Below are positions 50,557 through 59,705 of a stretch of DNA of 64,000 bases, one piece after another. The position numbers were made by a program, and so were the translations under genes. Each line of letters opens with the position of its first letter. Position 1 is the stretch's first letter. Source of the DNA: Acidimicrobiales bacterium (GTDB lineage: Bacteria > Actinomycetota > Acidimicrobiia > Acidimicrobiales > Ilumatobacteraceae); the NCBI GenBank assembly GCA_030828465.1, contig JAURCL010000004.1, positions 22,143-86,142 on the forward strand, read 5' to 3'. The notes beneath the pieces were generated by a model that worked only from the letters and a program-made list of their open reading frames with translations, did no database searches and had not been told where the DNA came from.

Positions 50557-52542
50557 TCAGCCTCGGCCGGTGAGCTGCGCGAGCAGCGACTCGGGGGAGT
50601 CGGCGGGGAGATCGCAGACCCGGTCGCGGCAGACGTAGGCGAAGCCCGGCTCTCTACCCTCCCAGAGCGGAGAGTCGAATCGCTCACCCCAAGCGAGCAC
50701 CATGTCGGGTCGCCACACCGCCCTGGCCACCCTGACGAGATCGGGGTGTTCGCCGGGGATGACGACCTCGGTGATCCCTCGGTGCCTGACCTCGAGGGCG
50801 GCGAGTGCGTTCGAGAAGGCCGTCGGAGCCCGTTCGATGAGGGCTCCGAGCAGCATGAGGATGCGATCGGCATGGTTGGTGTAGCGCTGGTCGCCGGTCA
50901 ACGATCCGAGCCGGATGAGGGCGAGGGCCGCCGTCGAGTTGGCCGACGGTACGGCCTGGTCGTGCACGTCCTTTTGCCTCACGACGAGTTGCTCGGCATC
51001 GTCGGCGGTGGTGAACAAACCCCCGTTCTCGGCATCCCAAAAGTGATCGAGCATTGTGTCAGCGGTCTCGATGGCTATGAGGGTCCACTCAGCCCGGCCA
51101 GTCGCCTCGCCGAGGCGAGTGAAGGCGTCGACGAGCGCGGCGTGGTCGGCGGCGATCGCGTCATGGCGCGCCCGCGGCTGTCCATCCGCTTGCCAGGAGC
51201 GGAGCCATCGGCCCTCCTCGGTGCGTAGTTCGCTCACCAGGAAGCGGCCGATCTGCTCGGCTGCCCCAACCCAGTCCGGTCGGTCGAGGGCGGTAGCGGC
51301 ATCGAGCAACGCCGAGATGAACAGGGCGTTCCATTCGGTGAGCACCTTGTCGTCACGGCCCGGCCGCGGACGTCGCGAGCGGGCCTCAAGCAGCCGGCGC
51401 CGCCCGTCTTCGATGGCGGGAGGACGCTGGAGCGATCCGCGGGCGTGCAGGCGGTTCGGGATGCTCCGCCCCTCGAAGTTGCCACCCTCATCGATGCCGA
51501 ACCACTCGAGGAGCGCGTCGGCGTCGTCGCCGAGGACCGCTCGCACCTCCTCCGGTGTCCAGGTGTAGAACCAGCCCTCCACCGAAGTGCCGTCGGGGGC
51601 GAGGGAGTCGGCGTCCTCGGCCGAGTGGATCCCGCCGGCGGGGTCGGCGAGCGTGCCGAGGACGTACTCGACGGTCTCCTCGACCACGAGGCGCCAGTCG
51701 TCGCGGCGGAAGAGCGACCATCCCTGTCGGTAGGCGCGGATGAGTAGGGCTTGGTCGTAGAGCATCTTTTCGAAGTGCGGGACCAACCACTCGCGGTCGA
51801 CGGAGTACCGCGCGAAGCCGCCGCCGAGGTGGTCGTACATGCCGCCTGAGGCCATCGCGTCGAGGGTGGTGGTGGCCACCGTCGCGGCGCCCTCGCCTCC
51901 GTTGGTCATGTACGCCCGCATGATCAACTCGAGGTGGAAGGTGGAGGGAAACTTCGGGGCCTGTCCGAAGCCGCCCCAGTCGGCGTCGAAGGCGCCCGCG
52001 AGTCGGTTGAGTACCTCGTTCACCACCTCGAGTCCGGGAAGTTCGTCGCTCGGGGACACGGCGGAGGTGGCATCGACAGCGGCTACGAGGGCCGTGGCGT
52101 TGGCGTCGAGTTCTTCCCGCCGGTCTCGCCACACCTCGCCGAGGGCACCAAGCAAGTTGAGAAACGCCGGCTTCGGGTAGTAGGTCCCACCCCAGAACGG
52201 CCGTGCGTCGTGATCGAGCACCACGGTGAGCGGCCAGCCCCCGCGACCGGTGAGGGCGACGACGGCGTCCATGTAGATCGAGTCGACGTCGGGTCGCTCC
52301 TCTCGGTCGACCTTGATGTTGACGAAACCTGAGTTCATCGCCTCGGCGACTTCGTCATCCTCGAAGCATTCGTGCGCCATGACATGGCACCAGTGGCAGG
52401 CCGAGTAGCCAACGCTCAGAAGGACGGGGACGTCGCGTCGTCGGGCCTCCTCGAAGGCCTCCGGTGACCAGGGGTACCAGTCGACCGGGTTATCCCGGTG
52501 CTGGCGGAGGTAGGGGGAGGTCTCCCCGCCGAGACGGTTCAC
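50557..52542 (-). CDS. DUF255 thioredoxin-fold / six-hairpin protein (YyaL-like)
   Basis: A 661-aa protein of the YyaL/spermatogenesis-associated-20 family. The N-terminal 170 residues are a thioredoxin-like domain with the redox motif [12 protein letters not shown] and [18 protein letters not shown]. The rest is an (alpha/alpha)6 barrel related to sugar epimerases and glycosidases ([26 protein letters not shown]). The role is not known. GTG at 52542 gives the usual start [20 protein letters not shown] and has TAGGGT 7 nt upstream. Confidence 0.92.
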   Translation of the reverse strand: MNRLGGETSPYLRQHRDNPVDWYPWSPEAFEEARRRDVPVLLSVGYSACHWCHVMAHECFEDDEVAEAMNSGFVNIKVDREERPDVDSIYMDAVVALTGRGGWPLTVVLDHDARPFWGGTYYPKPAFLNLLGALGEVWRDRREELDANATALVAAVDATSAVSPSDELPGLEVVNEVLNRLAGAFDADWGGFGQAPKFPSTFHLELIMRAYMTNGGEGAATVATTTLDAMASGGMYDHLGGGFARYSVDREWLVPHFEKMLYDQALLIRAYRQGWSLFRRDDWRLVVEETVEYVLGTLADPAGGIHSAEDADSLAPDGTSVEGWFYTWTPEEVRAVLGDDADALLEWFGIDEGGNFEGRSIPNRLHARGSLQRPPAIEDGRRRLLEARSRRPRPGRDDKVLTEWNALFISALLDAATALDRPDWVGAAEQIGRFLVSELRTEEGRWLRSWQADGQPRARHDAIAADHAALVDAFTRLGEATGRAEWTLIAIETADTMLDHFWDAENGGLFTTADDAEQLVVRQKDVHDQAVPSANSTAALALIRLGSLTGDQRYTNHADRILMLLGALIERAPTAFSNALAALEVRHRGITEVVIPGEHPDLVRVARAVWRPDMVLAWGERFDSPLWEGREPGFAYVCRDRVCDLPADSPESLLAQLTGRG

Positions 52543-52549
52543 GTCCCCG

Positions 52550-52555
52550 ACCCTA
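52550..52555 (-). promoter_or_regulatory. -10 box TAGGGT, leaderless type
   Basis: On the minus strand TAGGGT ends 7 nt before the DUF255 GTG. Confidence 0.45.
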
Positions 52556-52642
52556 GGGGCCGCCGAGGAGCTCGGATGGACGGGCCGCGCAACAGGGTCT
52601 GGGTAGGACGGGCGAGGCAAGACGGTCTAGGCCGACCGCCGG

Positions 52643-52648
52643 TACCCT
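52643..52648 (+). promoter_or_regulatory. -10 box TACCCT, leaderless type
   Basis: TACCCT ends 6 nt before the GTG of the GroES-like gene. Confidence 0.45.
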
Positions 52649-52654
52649 CGCCGC

Positions 52655-52981
52655 GTGACGTCGCCCGCCGACAAACTCCCCATCAAGATGCTCAACGACC
52701 GCCTGCTGGTGCGGATCGGCCGCGATGACGGGGAGCGCCGCTCATCGGGGGGCATCCTCATTCCGGCGACGGCGCAGATGGCCAAACGGCTCATCTGGGC
52801 GGAAGTCGTCGCCCTTGGGCAGAACGTCCGAGCCGCCGAGGTGGGCGATCTCGTGCTCTTCTCGCCGGACGACCGTTACGAGGTCGAGGTGCAGGGTGAG
52901 GACCTGATCATGTTGCGCGAGCGCGATCTACACGCGGTGGCCGCTGAGCGGATTGAGGCGTCGACCGGCCTGTACCTCTAG
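52655..52981 (+). CDS. GroES-like co-chaperonin paralogue
   Basis: A 108-aa cpn10-fold protein. Segments are PIKMLNDRLLVRIG, the mobile-loop region RRSSGGILIPATAQM, VVALGQNVRAAEVGDLVLFS and LIMLRERDLHAV. It differs from true GroES in the loop and stands without groEL. It ends STGLYL; Leu-Tyr-Leu at the C-terminus fits the Hb-Y-X pattern used by proteasome activators such as Bpa, which is encoded 7 kb away. That link is speculative. Confidence 0.85.
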   Translation: MTSPADKLPIKMLNDRLLVRIGRDDGERRSSGGILIPATAQMAKRLIWAEVVALGQNVRAAEVGDLVLFSPDDRYEVEVQGEDLIMLRERDLHAVAAERIEASTGLYL

Positions 52982-52989
52982 CGGCTCCC

Positions 52990-52995
52990 TAGGCT
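52990..52995 (+). promoter_or_regulatory. -10 box TAGGCT, leaderless type
   Basis: TAGGCT ends 6 nt before the hisI GTG. Confidence 0.45.
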
Positions 52996-53001
52996 GGGCC
53001 C

Positions 53002-53367
53002 GTGGAGCACGGCACGAATTGGACCCCGGTGACGGCCACCGACGATCTGCTCGCCATGGTCCGCTTTGATGATCGCGGATTGGTGCCCGCCATTGCGCAG
53101 GATGTGGACTCCGGCGAGGTGCTCATGCTGGCCTGGATGAACGCCGAGTCGCTCTCGATGACCCTCAGTGAGGGCCGCATGGTCTACTGGTCGCGCAGCC
53201 GTTCGGAGTTGTGGCGCAAGGGCGACACCAGCGGCGATCACCAGGAGGTCCGGTGGGCGCGCTACGACTGCGATGGTGACACCTTGCTGTTCGGCGTGGT
53301 GCAGCACGGTCGAGGGGCCTGCCACACAGGTGAGCGGACCTGTTTCTTCCGCCCACTGGCGCCATGA
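53002..53367 (+). CDS. hisI: phosphoribosyl-AMP cyclohydrolase HisI
   Basis: Opens the adenine ring of phosphoribosyl-AMP in histidine synthesis; 121 aa, single-domain form without the HisE part. Motifs are [38 protein letters not shown], the aspartate-rich [12 protein letters not shown] and the zinc-site CHTGERTCF. It is coupled to trpE (ATGA), a common actinobacterial arrangement. Confidence 0.96.
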   Translation: MEHGTNWTPVTATDDLLAMVRFDDRGLVPAIAQDVDSGEVLMLAWMNAESLSMTLSEGRMVYWSRSRSELWRKGDTSGDHQEVRWARYDCDGDTLLFGVVQHGRGACHTGERTCFFRPLAP

Positions 53368-54866
53368 AGCTCCATCCCGACCCGGAAACCTTCCTCGAAC
53401 TCGCCGCCGAACACACGGTGGTGCCGGTGTGGACCGAGGTGCTGGCCGATCTGGAGACCCCGGTCTCGGCTTTCATGAAGCTCGTCGGCGACGATCCCGG
53501 TTTCGTCTTCGAGTCGGTCGAGCACGGTGAGCGCTGGAGCAGGTTCTCCTTCATCGGCCGCGATCCGGTGGCAACCCTGGTGTTGCGCGACGGCCGGGTG
53601 ACGATCTCCGGCGACCCCGGTGTCGACCTTCCCACGGATCAAGGAATGCTCGTCGCCCTCGAGCAACTCCTCGCCGCGCACTCCTCGCCCGAGATCGAGG
53701 ATCTGCCCCCGCTTTTCGGTGGCCTCGCCGGCTTCCTTGGCTACGACGTGGTGCGAGAGATCGAGCACCTGCCCGATGTTCCCGCCGACGACCACGGCAT
53801 GCCCGACGCGGTCATGAGCCTCATCGGCTCCCTCGCGGTCTTCGATCATTGGCGTCAGCGGATCCTGCTCATCGAGTCGGTCATGACGGGAGGTCTCGAT
53901 CGGGACGGTCTGCTCGCCGCCCGGGAGGCCGCTGGCCAGGCGGTCGGCGAGGCGGCGTCCCGGCTCGCTGAGCCCCTCGCCCAGCCGCCAGCCGAACCTC
54001 CCGACCCGTCCGAACCGAATCCGGAGGTGACCTCACCGACCGGTACTGGTGACTACCGGCGGGCGGTGGAGGTGGCGAAGGAGCACATCCTCGCCGGCGA
54101 CATCTTCCAAGTGGTGCTCAGCCAGCGGTTCGACCTGGAACTCGGTGCCGATCCCTTTGACGTGTACCGCGTGTTGCGTCAGGTCAACCCGAGCCCCTAC
54201 ATGTATTTCCTACGCACCGAGGGAGTCACTCTCGTCGGCTCGTCGCCTGAGCCGATGGTGCAATTGCGCGGACGCACGGTGATCAGCCGCCCGATCGCCG
54301 GAACGCGTCGTCGTGGTGTCGATGATGAGCACGATCGCCGGCTGGCGGCCGAGTTGATCGAGCACCCCAAGGAGCGTGCCGAGCACGTGATGCTCGTCGA
54401 TTTGGCCCGAAACGACGTCGGCCGAGTCGCTGAGTTCGGCACCGTGCGACCCGACGAGTTCATGACCCTCGAGCGCTACTCGCATGTCATGCACCTCACC
54501 TCGCAGGTGTCGGGAACCCTTCGCGAGGGCCTCGGCCCGATCGATGTGCTGCGAGCGACGCTGCCGGCTGGCACGGTGAGCGGCGCGCCGAAGGTGCGGG
54601 CCATGGAGATCATCGACGCGCTCGAACCCGTCAAGCGCGGGCCGTACGCCGGCGTGGTCGGCTATCTCGATTGGTCGGGCAATCTCGATACCGCGATCTG
54701 CATCCGCACCATGTTCGTGCGCGCTGATGGCACGACCGCCTCCTTGCAGGCCGGTGCTGGAGTGGTGGCCGATTCGATCCCTGAGGACGAGGATCTCGAA
54801 TGCCACAACAAGGCAGCCGCGCTCCTCGCTGCCATCCCGGCAGCCCGTCGGATGGGACGTCGATGA
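53364..54866 (+). CDS. trpE: anthranilate synthase component I
   Basis: Makes anthranilate from chorismate with the amidotransferase TrpG; 500 aa. Catalytic-domain motifs are [66 protein letters not shown] and [16 protein letters not shown]. The N-terminal feedback domain has [16 protein letters not shown], resembling the ELES-type tryptophan site. trpG is not in the window. The stop overlaps ygfZ. Confidence 0.95.
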   Translation: MKLHPDPETFLELAAEHTVVPVWTEVLADLETPVSAFMKLVGDDPGFVFESVEHGERWSRFSFIGRDPVATLVLRDGRVTISGDPGVDLPTDQGMLVALEQLLAAHSSPEIEDLPPLFGGLAGFLGYDVVREIEHLPDVPADDHGMPDAVMSLIGSLAVFDHWRQRILLIESVMTGGLDRDGLLAAREAAGQAVGEAASRLAEPLAQPPAEPPDPSEPNPEVTSPTGTGDYRRAVEVAKEHILAGDIFQVVLSQRFDLELGADPFDVYRVLRQVNPSPYMYFLRTEGVTLVGSSPEPMVQLRGRTVISRPIAGTRRRGVDDEHDRRLAAELIEHPKERAEHVMLVDLARNDVGRVAEFGTVRPDEFMTLERYSHVMHLTSQVSGTLREGLGPIDVLRATLPAGTVSGAPKVRAMEIIDALEPVKRGPYAGVVGYLDWSGNLDTAICIRTMFVRADGTTASLQAGAGVVADSIPEDEDLECHNKAAALLAAIPAARRMGRR

Positions 54867-55504
54867 GCGGGGTCGACTCGTCGTACGTGGTTCCCGGGCC
54901 GAGGGACCTGATCGAGGTCACCGGACCCGACGCGGTCCGTTACCTCCACAGCCAACTCTCCCAAGACGTCGAGTCGCTTGCCACCGGCGCACGGGTGCTC
55001 AGTCTCGTGCTTGAGCCAGATGGGCGGGTCTGCGCCGCGGTTGGCGTGACGCGAACCGCCGAGGACCGCCTCATCGTCGATGTCGACCCGAGCTTCGGGG
55101 AGGCGGTGGTCGCCCGACTGTTGCGTTTCCGTCTGCGGACGGCGGCCGAGTTCACGCTCACCGCGGCCGAGCGCGCACGCGACAGCAGCGAGGAGCAGTC
55201 GCGGATCGTCGACGGATGGCCGGCGCTCGGCAGCGAGATCATCCCGGGCGAGACCCTCGCCGCCGAGACCGGGCTCACCGAGGTGGCCGTCTCGTTCACC
55301 AAGGGGTGCTACCCGGGGCAGGAACTCGTTGAGCGGATGGACTCCCGAGGAGCGGTGCCTCCCCGACGGATCGTCCGGCTCCTCGTCGAGGTCGGCACTG
55401 AGGTTGGATCGCCAGTGGTGCGCGACGGCGCCGAGGTGGGCGAGGTGACGAGCGTCGCCGGTGAGCACGCGCTCGCGCGGGTCGGCCGCGCATTCAGCGA
55501 CTGA
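54863..55504 (+). CDS. ygfZ: folate-binding YgfZ/IbaG-type protein
   Basis: A 213-aa GcvT-like protein that helps assemble or repair certain iron-sulfur enzymes using folate. The family signature K-G-C-Y-x-G-Q-E is present (FTKGCYPGQELVERM), and the N-terminal part shows EVTGPDAVRYLHSQLSQDVE. It is shorter than E. coli YgfZ (326 aa), as usual in actinobacteria. ATG overlaps trpE; its end overlaps the convergent protease gene by 11 nt. Confidence 0.9.
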   Translation: MSGVDSSYVVPGPRDLIEVTGPDAVRYLHSQLSQDVESLATGARVLSLVLEPDGRVCAAVGVTRTAEDRLIVDVDPSFGEAVVARLLRFRLRTAAEFTLTAAERARDSSEEQSRIVDGWPALGSEIIPGETLAAETGLTEVAVSFTKGCYPGQELVERMDSRGAVPPRRIVRLLVEVGTEVGSPVVRDGAEVGEVTSVAGEHALARVGRAFSD

Positions 55505-56141
55505 ATTGGAGCGCCGAGACCTGCGACCAGAGCAGTAGGGCCCCCACCACCACAAGTGAGCGCCACTCGGGGCTCCGCGCCGCCCAGATGATCCCCGCGG
55601 TGGTGAGCATCGCGCTCAGGCCGATCACCGCTCGCACCGCTGCTGGACCGAGGAGCGGACCGACGGCGTGGGAGAGGAGATGCCCGCCATCGAGCGGCCA
55701 GAGGGGAATGAGATTGGCCGCGCCGATCACCACTCCGGCCCACCACACCGCGGTCGCGATACCGCTCGCCGAGATCGCGTCGACGTCGAGAGGATGGGCG
55801 GCCCATGGCAGCAAGCAGATCCATCCGACGGCGATGTGTGTGGCGGGGCCAGCGGCTGAGAGCGCCATCCGACCCGGGGTGGAGATGGGACGGCCCGGCT
55901 GAAACGAGGTGTAGCCGACCATGAATCCGAGCGAGATGGAGGCTTCCGCTCCGAGTCGTCGCGCCACGAGGGCGTGACCGAGTTCGTGGACCATGGTGAA
56001 CACGGCGAGGGAGATCGCGAGGACGAGACCCTCGGGACCGGGGTCGAGACCGAAGACGATCAGGAGGAAGAACCAGAACCCCGAGGTGGCCCGAACCGGG
56101 AATCCGAAGAGCGCGAGCCTGCCTTCAGCAGTGGCGACCAT
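55494..56141 (-). CDS. M50 / site-2-protease-family membrane metalloprotease
   Basis: A 215-aa intramembrane metalloprotease-like protein with about five to six helices. The zinc motif is TMVHELGHALVARRLG (HExxH) and the third ligand lies in LWPLDGGHLLSHAVG. No PDZ domain is present, so it is a short form like SpoIVFB relatives. Substrates are unknown. TACGGT ends 6 nt before ATG. Confidence 0.9.
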   Translation of the reverse strand: MVATAEGRLALFGFPVRATSGFWFFLLIVFGLDPGPEGLVLAISLAVFTMVHELGHALVARRLGAEASISLGFMVGYTSFQPGRPISTPGRMALSAAGPATHIAVGWICLLPWAAHPLDVDAISASGIATAVWWAGVVIGAANLIPLWPLDGGHLLSHAVGPLLGPAAVRAVIGLSAMLTTAGIIWAARSPEWRSLVVVGALLLWSQVSALQFSR

Positions 56142-56147
56142 GGCCGC

Positions 56148-56153
56148 ACCGTA
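56148..56153 (-). promoter_or_regulatory. -10 box TACGGT, leaderless type
   Basis: On the minus strand TACGGT ends 6 nt before the ATG of the M50 protease gene. Confidence 0.45.
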
Positions 56154-56212
56154 CCCGCGAGACGCGATCGCAATGATCGTTGCGACGGTGGTCTCCCCGC
56201 GGTGCCCGCTCG

Positions 56213-56218
56213 TAGACT
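56213..56218 (+). promoter_or_regulatory. -10 box TAGACT, leaderless type
   Basis: TAGACT ends 8 nt before the ppdK GTG. Confidence 0.4.
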
Positions 56219-56226
56219 CGCCAAAC

Positions 56227-58881
56227 GTGCCTTACGTCTACGCATTCGATCACGCCCATCGCAAGCCCCCCATGTCCTACAAGGACCTTCTCGGTGGGAA
56301 GGGGGCGAACCTCGCGGAGATGACCACGGTGCTCGGTCTGCCGGTGCCCCCGGGGTTCACGGTGTCGACCGACGCGTGTCGCGCCTACATGCACGGCGGA
56401 TGGCCGGAGGGTCTCGATGCTGAGGTGACACGTCATGTTGCCAAGCTTGAGAAGACGATGGGTCGCCGTCTCGGTGACGCCGCCGATCCGCTCCTTGTCA
56501 GTGTTCGCTCGGGCGCCAAGTTCTCGATGCCGGGCATGATGGACACCGTCCTCAACCTGGGGTTGAACGACGAGAGCGTGAAGGGTCTCGCCTCGGTGAC
56601 CGGCGATGAGCGCTTCGCATACGACTCGTATCGCCGCTTCATCGCCATGTACGGCCGCATCGTGCTCGGCGTCGACGGTGAGGTCTTCGAGCACCCCCTC
56701 GAGGCCGCCAAGGCCAAGGCCGGCACCTCGAACGACGCCGAACTCGACGCCGCTGTCCTGAAGGGCTTGGTCAAGACGTATCTGACCGCGGTTCGCCGCG
56801 CCACCGGCGCGCCGTTCCCGCAGGATCCCCGCGCCCAGCTCGATGGAGCGATCGAGGCCGTGTTCCGCTCATGGAACGGTGCCCGCGCCATTGCCTACCG
56901 GGTGCGCGAGAAGATCAGCCACGAACTCGGCACCGCCGTCAACGTGCAGACCATGGTCTTCGGCAACCGTGACGACAACTCCAGCACCGGCGTCGGGTTC
57001 ACTCGCAACGCCGCGACCGGCGAGAACCGCCCCTATGGCGACTTCCTCGTGAACGCCCAGGGTGAGGACGTCGTGGCCGGCATCCGCAACACCCTCGGCC
57101 TCGACGATATGAAGCGGCTGTTCCCCAAGATCCACGCTGACCTCCTCAAGATCTTCAAGCGACTCGAGGAGCACTACACCGATATGTGCGACACCGAGTT
57201 CACCATCGAGCAGGGGCGCCTGTGGATGCTGCAGACCCGCGTCGGCAAGCGGACCGGCGCCGCGGCGCTGAGGATGGCGGTCGACATGACCAAGGGCACC
57301 GAGGGCGTGAAGCGCAAGTCGTGGAAGATCTCCCGTGAGGAGGCTGTGATGCGGGTCACCGCCGAGCACCTCGAGTCGGTGCTCCACCCGCAGTTCTCGA
57401 AGAAGACGACGGCGATCGCCAAGGGTCTCGGGGCGTCCCCTGGGGCCGCGGTTGGCCGCGTCTACCTGACCGCCGACGATGCCGAGGCCGCCGCCAAGAA
57501 GGGTGAGAAGGTCATCTTGGTGCGCAGCGAGACGAGCCCCGAGGACGTCCACGGCATGATGGTCGCCCAGGGCATCTTGACCTCTCGCGGCGGGCTCGTC
57601 AGCCACGCCGCCGTGGTCGCCCGTGGCTGGGGCACCCCAGCGGTTGTCGGTGCCGAGCAGGTTCGCATCGACGGCCGCCAGTTCAGTGTTGGGAACACCG
57701 TCGTCAAGCAGGGTGATGTGATCTCCATCGATGGTCACACCGGCGAGATCATGCTTGGCGCCCTCGAGATGGCCAACGCCAAGCCTCCGAAGGAATACGA
57801 CATCATCCTCACCTGGGCCGACGCGATCCGTAAGGGTCGTCTCGCTGTCCGGGCCAACGCCGACACCGGCGCTGACGCCGCCGTCGCCCGCGAGAAGGGT
57901 GCTGAGGGCATTGGCCTCTGCCGTACCGAGCACATGTTCCTGGCCCCCGATCGTCTGCCGATCGTGCGCGCGATGATCCTCGCCGACACCCCGCGCAAGG
58001 AGGCCAAGGCCCTCGAGCAACTTCGCGTGGCTCAGCAGGCCGACTTCGAAGAGATCCTCGAGGCGATGGACGGTCTCCCGGTCACGGTGCGCCTCCTCGA
58101 CCCGCCGTTGCATGAGTTCTTGCCCTCGGTGGAGGAGTTGAAGGTGAAGGCCGCCAAGCGCGGACTCTCCTCGCGTGAGCAGAAGTTGCTCGCGGCCGCC
58201 GAGTCATGGGCCGAGCACAACCCGATGATCGGCACGCGCGGTGTCCGGCTCGGTGTGATCAAGCCGGGCCTCTACGCCATGCAGGTGCGCGCTCTTCTCG
58301 ACGCCGCCGCCAAGCTGCGCGAGGCGGGGGGTCGCCCGATCGTCGAGATCATGATCCCGCTCACGGTCACCCGTGAGGAACTCGCCCTCGCTCGCTCGTG
58401 GGTCCAAGAGGAGGTCGACGCCGCGCTCAAGGGCATGCGCCGTAAGCCGCACATCTCGATCGGCACCATGGTTGAGACGCCGCGGGCCGCCGTGCGCGCC
58501 GATGAGATCGCCGAGGCAGCCGACTTCTTCTCATTCGGCACCAACGACCTCACCCAGTTGACCTTCGGGTTCAGCCGGGACGACGTCGAGAGTCGGATGA
58601 TGCCGGCCTACCTCGAGCAGGGTCTGCTCAAGCGGAACCCGTTCGACACCATCGATCAGTCGGGTGTCGGCGATCTCGTGCGGCTCGGAGCCGAGCGCGG
58701 CCGCTCCACCAAGCCTGACCTGAAACTCGGTGTGTGTGGTGAGCACGGTGGCGATCCCGAATCGATCGAGCTCTTCTATCGACTCGGTCTCGACTACGTG
58801 AGCTGCTCGCCGTTCCGAGTGCCGATCGCTCGGCTCTCCGCGGCGCAGGCCATCGTCGGCTCTAGCGACTCCCAGAAGTGA
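56227..58881 (+). CDS. ppdK: pyruvate, phosphate dikinase
   Basis: Interconverts pyruvate and phosphoenolpyruvate with ATP or pyrophosphate; 884 aa, the usual length. The nucleotide domain begins YAFDHAHRKPPMSYKDLLGG and has SVRSGAKFSMPGMMDTVLNL. The phosphohistidine is in LTSRGGLVSHAAVVARGWG. The PEP domain has GIGLCRTEHMF, IGTRGVRLG, MIPLTVTREEL and GEHGGDPESIEL, with the acid cysteine in VSCSPFRVPIARL. A regulatory PPDK kinase is not seen nearby. GTG at 56227 gives the standard start. Confidence 0.97.
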   Translation: MPYVYAFDHAHRKPPMSYKDLLGGKGANLAEMTTVLGLPVPPGFTVSTDACRAYMHGGWPEGLDAEVTRHVAKLEKTMGRRLGDAADPLLVSVRSGAKFSMPGMMDTVLNLGLNDESVKGLASVTGDERFAYDSYRRFIAMYGRIVLGVDGEVFEHPLEAAKAKAGTSNDAELDAAVLKGLVKTYLTAVRRATGAPFPQDPRAQLDGAIEAVFRSWNGARAIAYRVREKISHELGTAVNVQTMVFGNRDDNSSTGVGFTRNAATGENRPYGDFLVNAQGEDVVAGIRNTLGLDDMKRLFPKIHADLLKIFKRLEEHYTDMCDTEFTIEQGRLWMLQTRVGKRTGAAALRMAVDMTKGTEGVKRKSWKISREEAVMRVTAEHLESVLHPQFSKKTTAIAKGLGASPGAAVGRVYLTADDAEAAAKKGEKVILVRSETSPEDVHGMMVAQGILTSRGGLVSHAAVVARGWGTPAVVGAEQVRIDGRQFSVGNTVVKQGDVISIDGHTGEIMLGALEMANAKPPKEYDIILTWADAIRKGRLAVRANADTGADAAVAREKGAEGIGLCRTEHMFLAPDRLPIVRAMILADTPRKEAKALEQLRVAQQADFEEILEAMDGLPVTVRLLDPPLHEFLPSVEELKVKAAKRGLSSREQKLLAAAESWAEHNPMIGTRGVRLGVIKPGLYAMQVRALLDAAAKLREAGGRPIVEIMIPLTVTREELALARSWVQEEVDAALKGMRRKPHISIGTMVETPRAAVRADEIAEAADFFSFGTNDLTQLTFGFSRDDVESRMMPAYLEQGLLKRNPFDTIDQSGVGDLVRLGAERGRSTKPDLKLGVCGEHGGDPESIELFYRLGLDYVSCSPFRVPIARLSAAQAIVGSSDSQK

Positions 58882-58886
58882 TCTGA

Positions 58887-58911
58887 GCCACGGCCCCGAG
58901 TGGGCCGTGGC
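58887..58911 (+). terminator. hairpin after ppdK
   Basis: Perfect 10-bp inverted repeat GCCACGGCCC / GGGCCGTGGC with a 5-nt loop, 6 nt after the ppdK stop. No T-run follows. In GC-rich actinobacteria such hairpins often end or protect transcripts. Confidence 0.65.
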
Positions 58912-58922
58912 AGGATGACCCC

Positions 58923-59645
58923 ATGGAGATCACCACCCGCCACACACCCGCCTACGGCGTCGCCCGCTTACAGATGCAGGGAGGCGAGTCCGCTCGAGTT
59001 GAGTCGGGGGCGATGATGGCCATGTCGGCTGGGGTGGAGCTGCGGTCGCGGGCGGAGGGCGGCGTCATGAAGTCGCTGAAGCGCGCTGCCCTCGGTGGCG
59101 AGAGCTTCTTCGTGTCCACCTACACGGCCCCCTCTGAGGGTGGTTTCGTCGATGTGGCGGCGCGCCTGCCTGGTGACATCACGGTTCACTCCGTCACTCT
59201 CGACTCGGCGCTGTTCATCTCGAAGGGCTCCTGGTTGGCGAATGAGCAAACCATCGAGATCGACACCAAGTGGGGCGGGTTTCGAAACCTCTTCGGTTCC
59301 GAGGGTGGATTCATCCTCCGCGCGGCTGGCTCCGGGCAGGTCGTGTTCAGTTGTTATGGCGCGCTCGAGGTGTGGAATCTCGAGGCCGGCCAGCACTTCA
59401 CCGTCGACACCGGCCACATGGTGGCCTACACCGAGTCGATTGGCATGCAGATCCGGCAGGCGTCGGGTGGGCTCGTGCAGACCGTGAAGAGCGGTGAGGG
59501 GCTCGTGTTCGATTTCACGGGACCCGGCCGAGTGTGGACGCAGACCCGCAACCCGAATGAGTTGCTCGGGTGGATCTCCGCCGCCGTCGGGGGTGGGTCC
59601 GGTCCGTCGGGTGGCGCGCTCGGTGGCCTCCTCGGCCGTCAATGA
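58923..59645 (+). CDS. AIM24 / TIGR00266 family protein
   Basis: A 240-aa beta-rich protein of the AIM24 (DUF124) family, related to tryptophan-RNA-binding-attenuator-like folds. Segments are ESGAMMAMSAGVELRSRAEG, SLKRAALGGESFFVSTYTA, GSWLANEQTIEID and VAYTESIGMQIRQA. A Gly/Ser-rich tail ends the protein. The molecular role is not known. CAGGAT, a near -10 box, ends 6 nt before ATG. Confidence 0.88.
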   Translation: MEITTRHTPAYGVARLQMQGGESARVESGAMMAMSAGVELRSRAEGGVMKSLKRAALGGESFFVSTYTAPSEGGFVDVAARLPGDITVHSVTLDSALFISKGSWLANEQTIEIDTKWGGFRNLFGSEGGFILRAAGSGQVVFSCYGALEVWNLEAGQHFTVDTGHMVAYTESIGMQIRQASGGLVQTVKSGEGLVFDFTGPGRVWTQTRNPNELLGWISAAVGGGSGPSGGALGGLLGRQ

Positions 59646-59693
59646 TCGGTGTCCGCGGCGTTCTCGCCGCTGATGGACGCGGTGGCTGAGAAC

Positions 59694-59699
59694 TAGATT
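59694..59699 (+). promoter_or_regulatory. -10 box TAGATT, leaderless type
   Basis: TAGATT ends 6 nt before the dnaG ATG. Confidence 0.5.
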
Positions 59700-59705
59700 C
59701 GGCCC

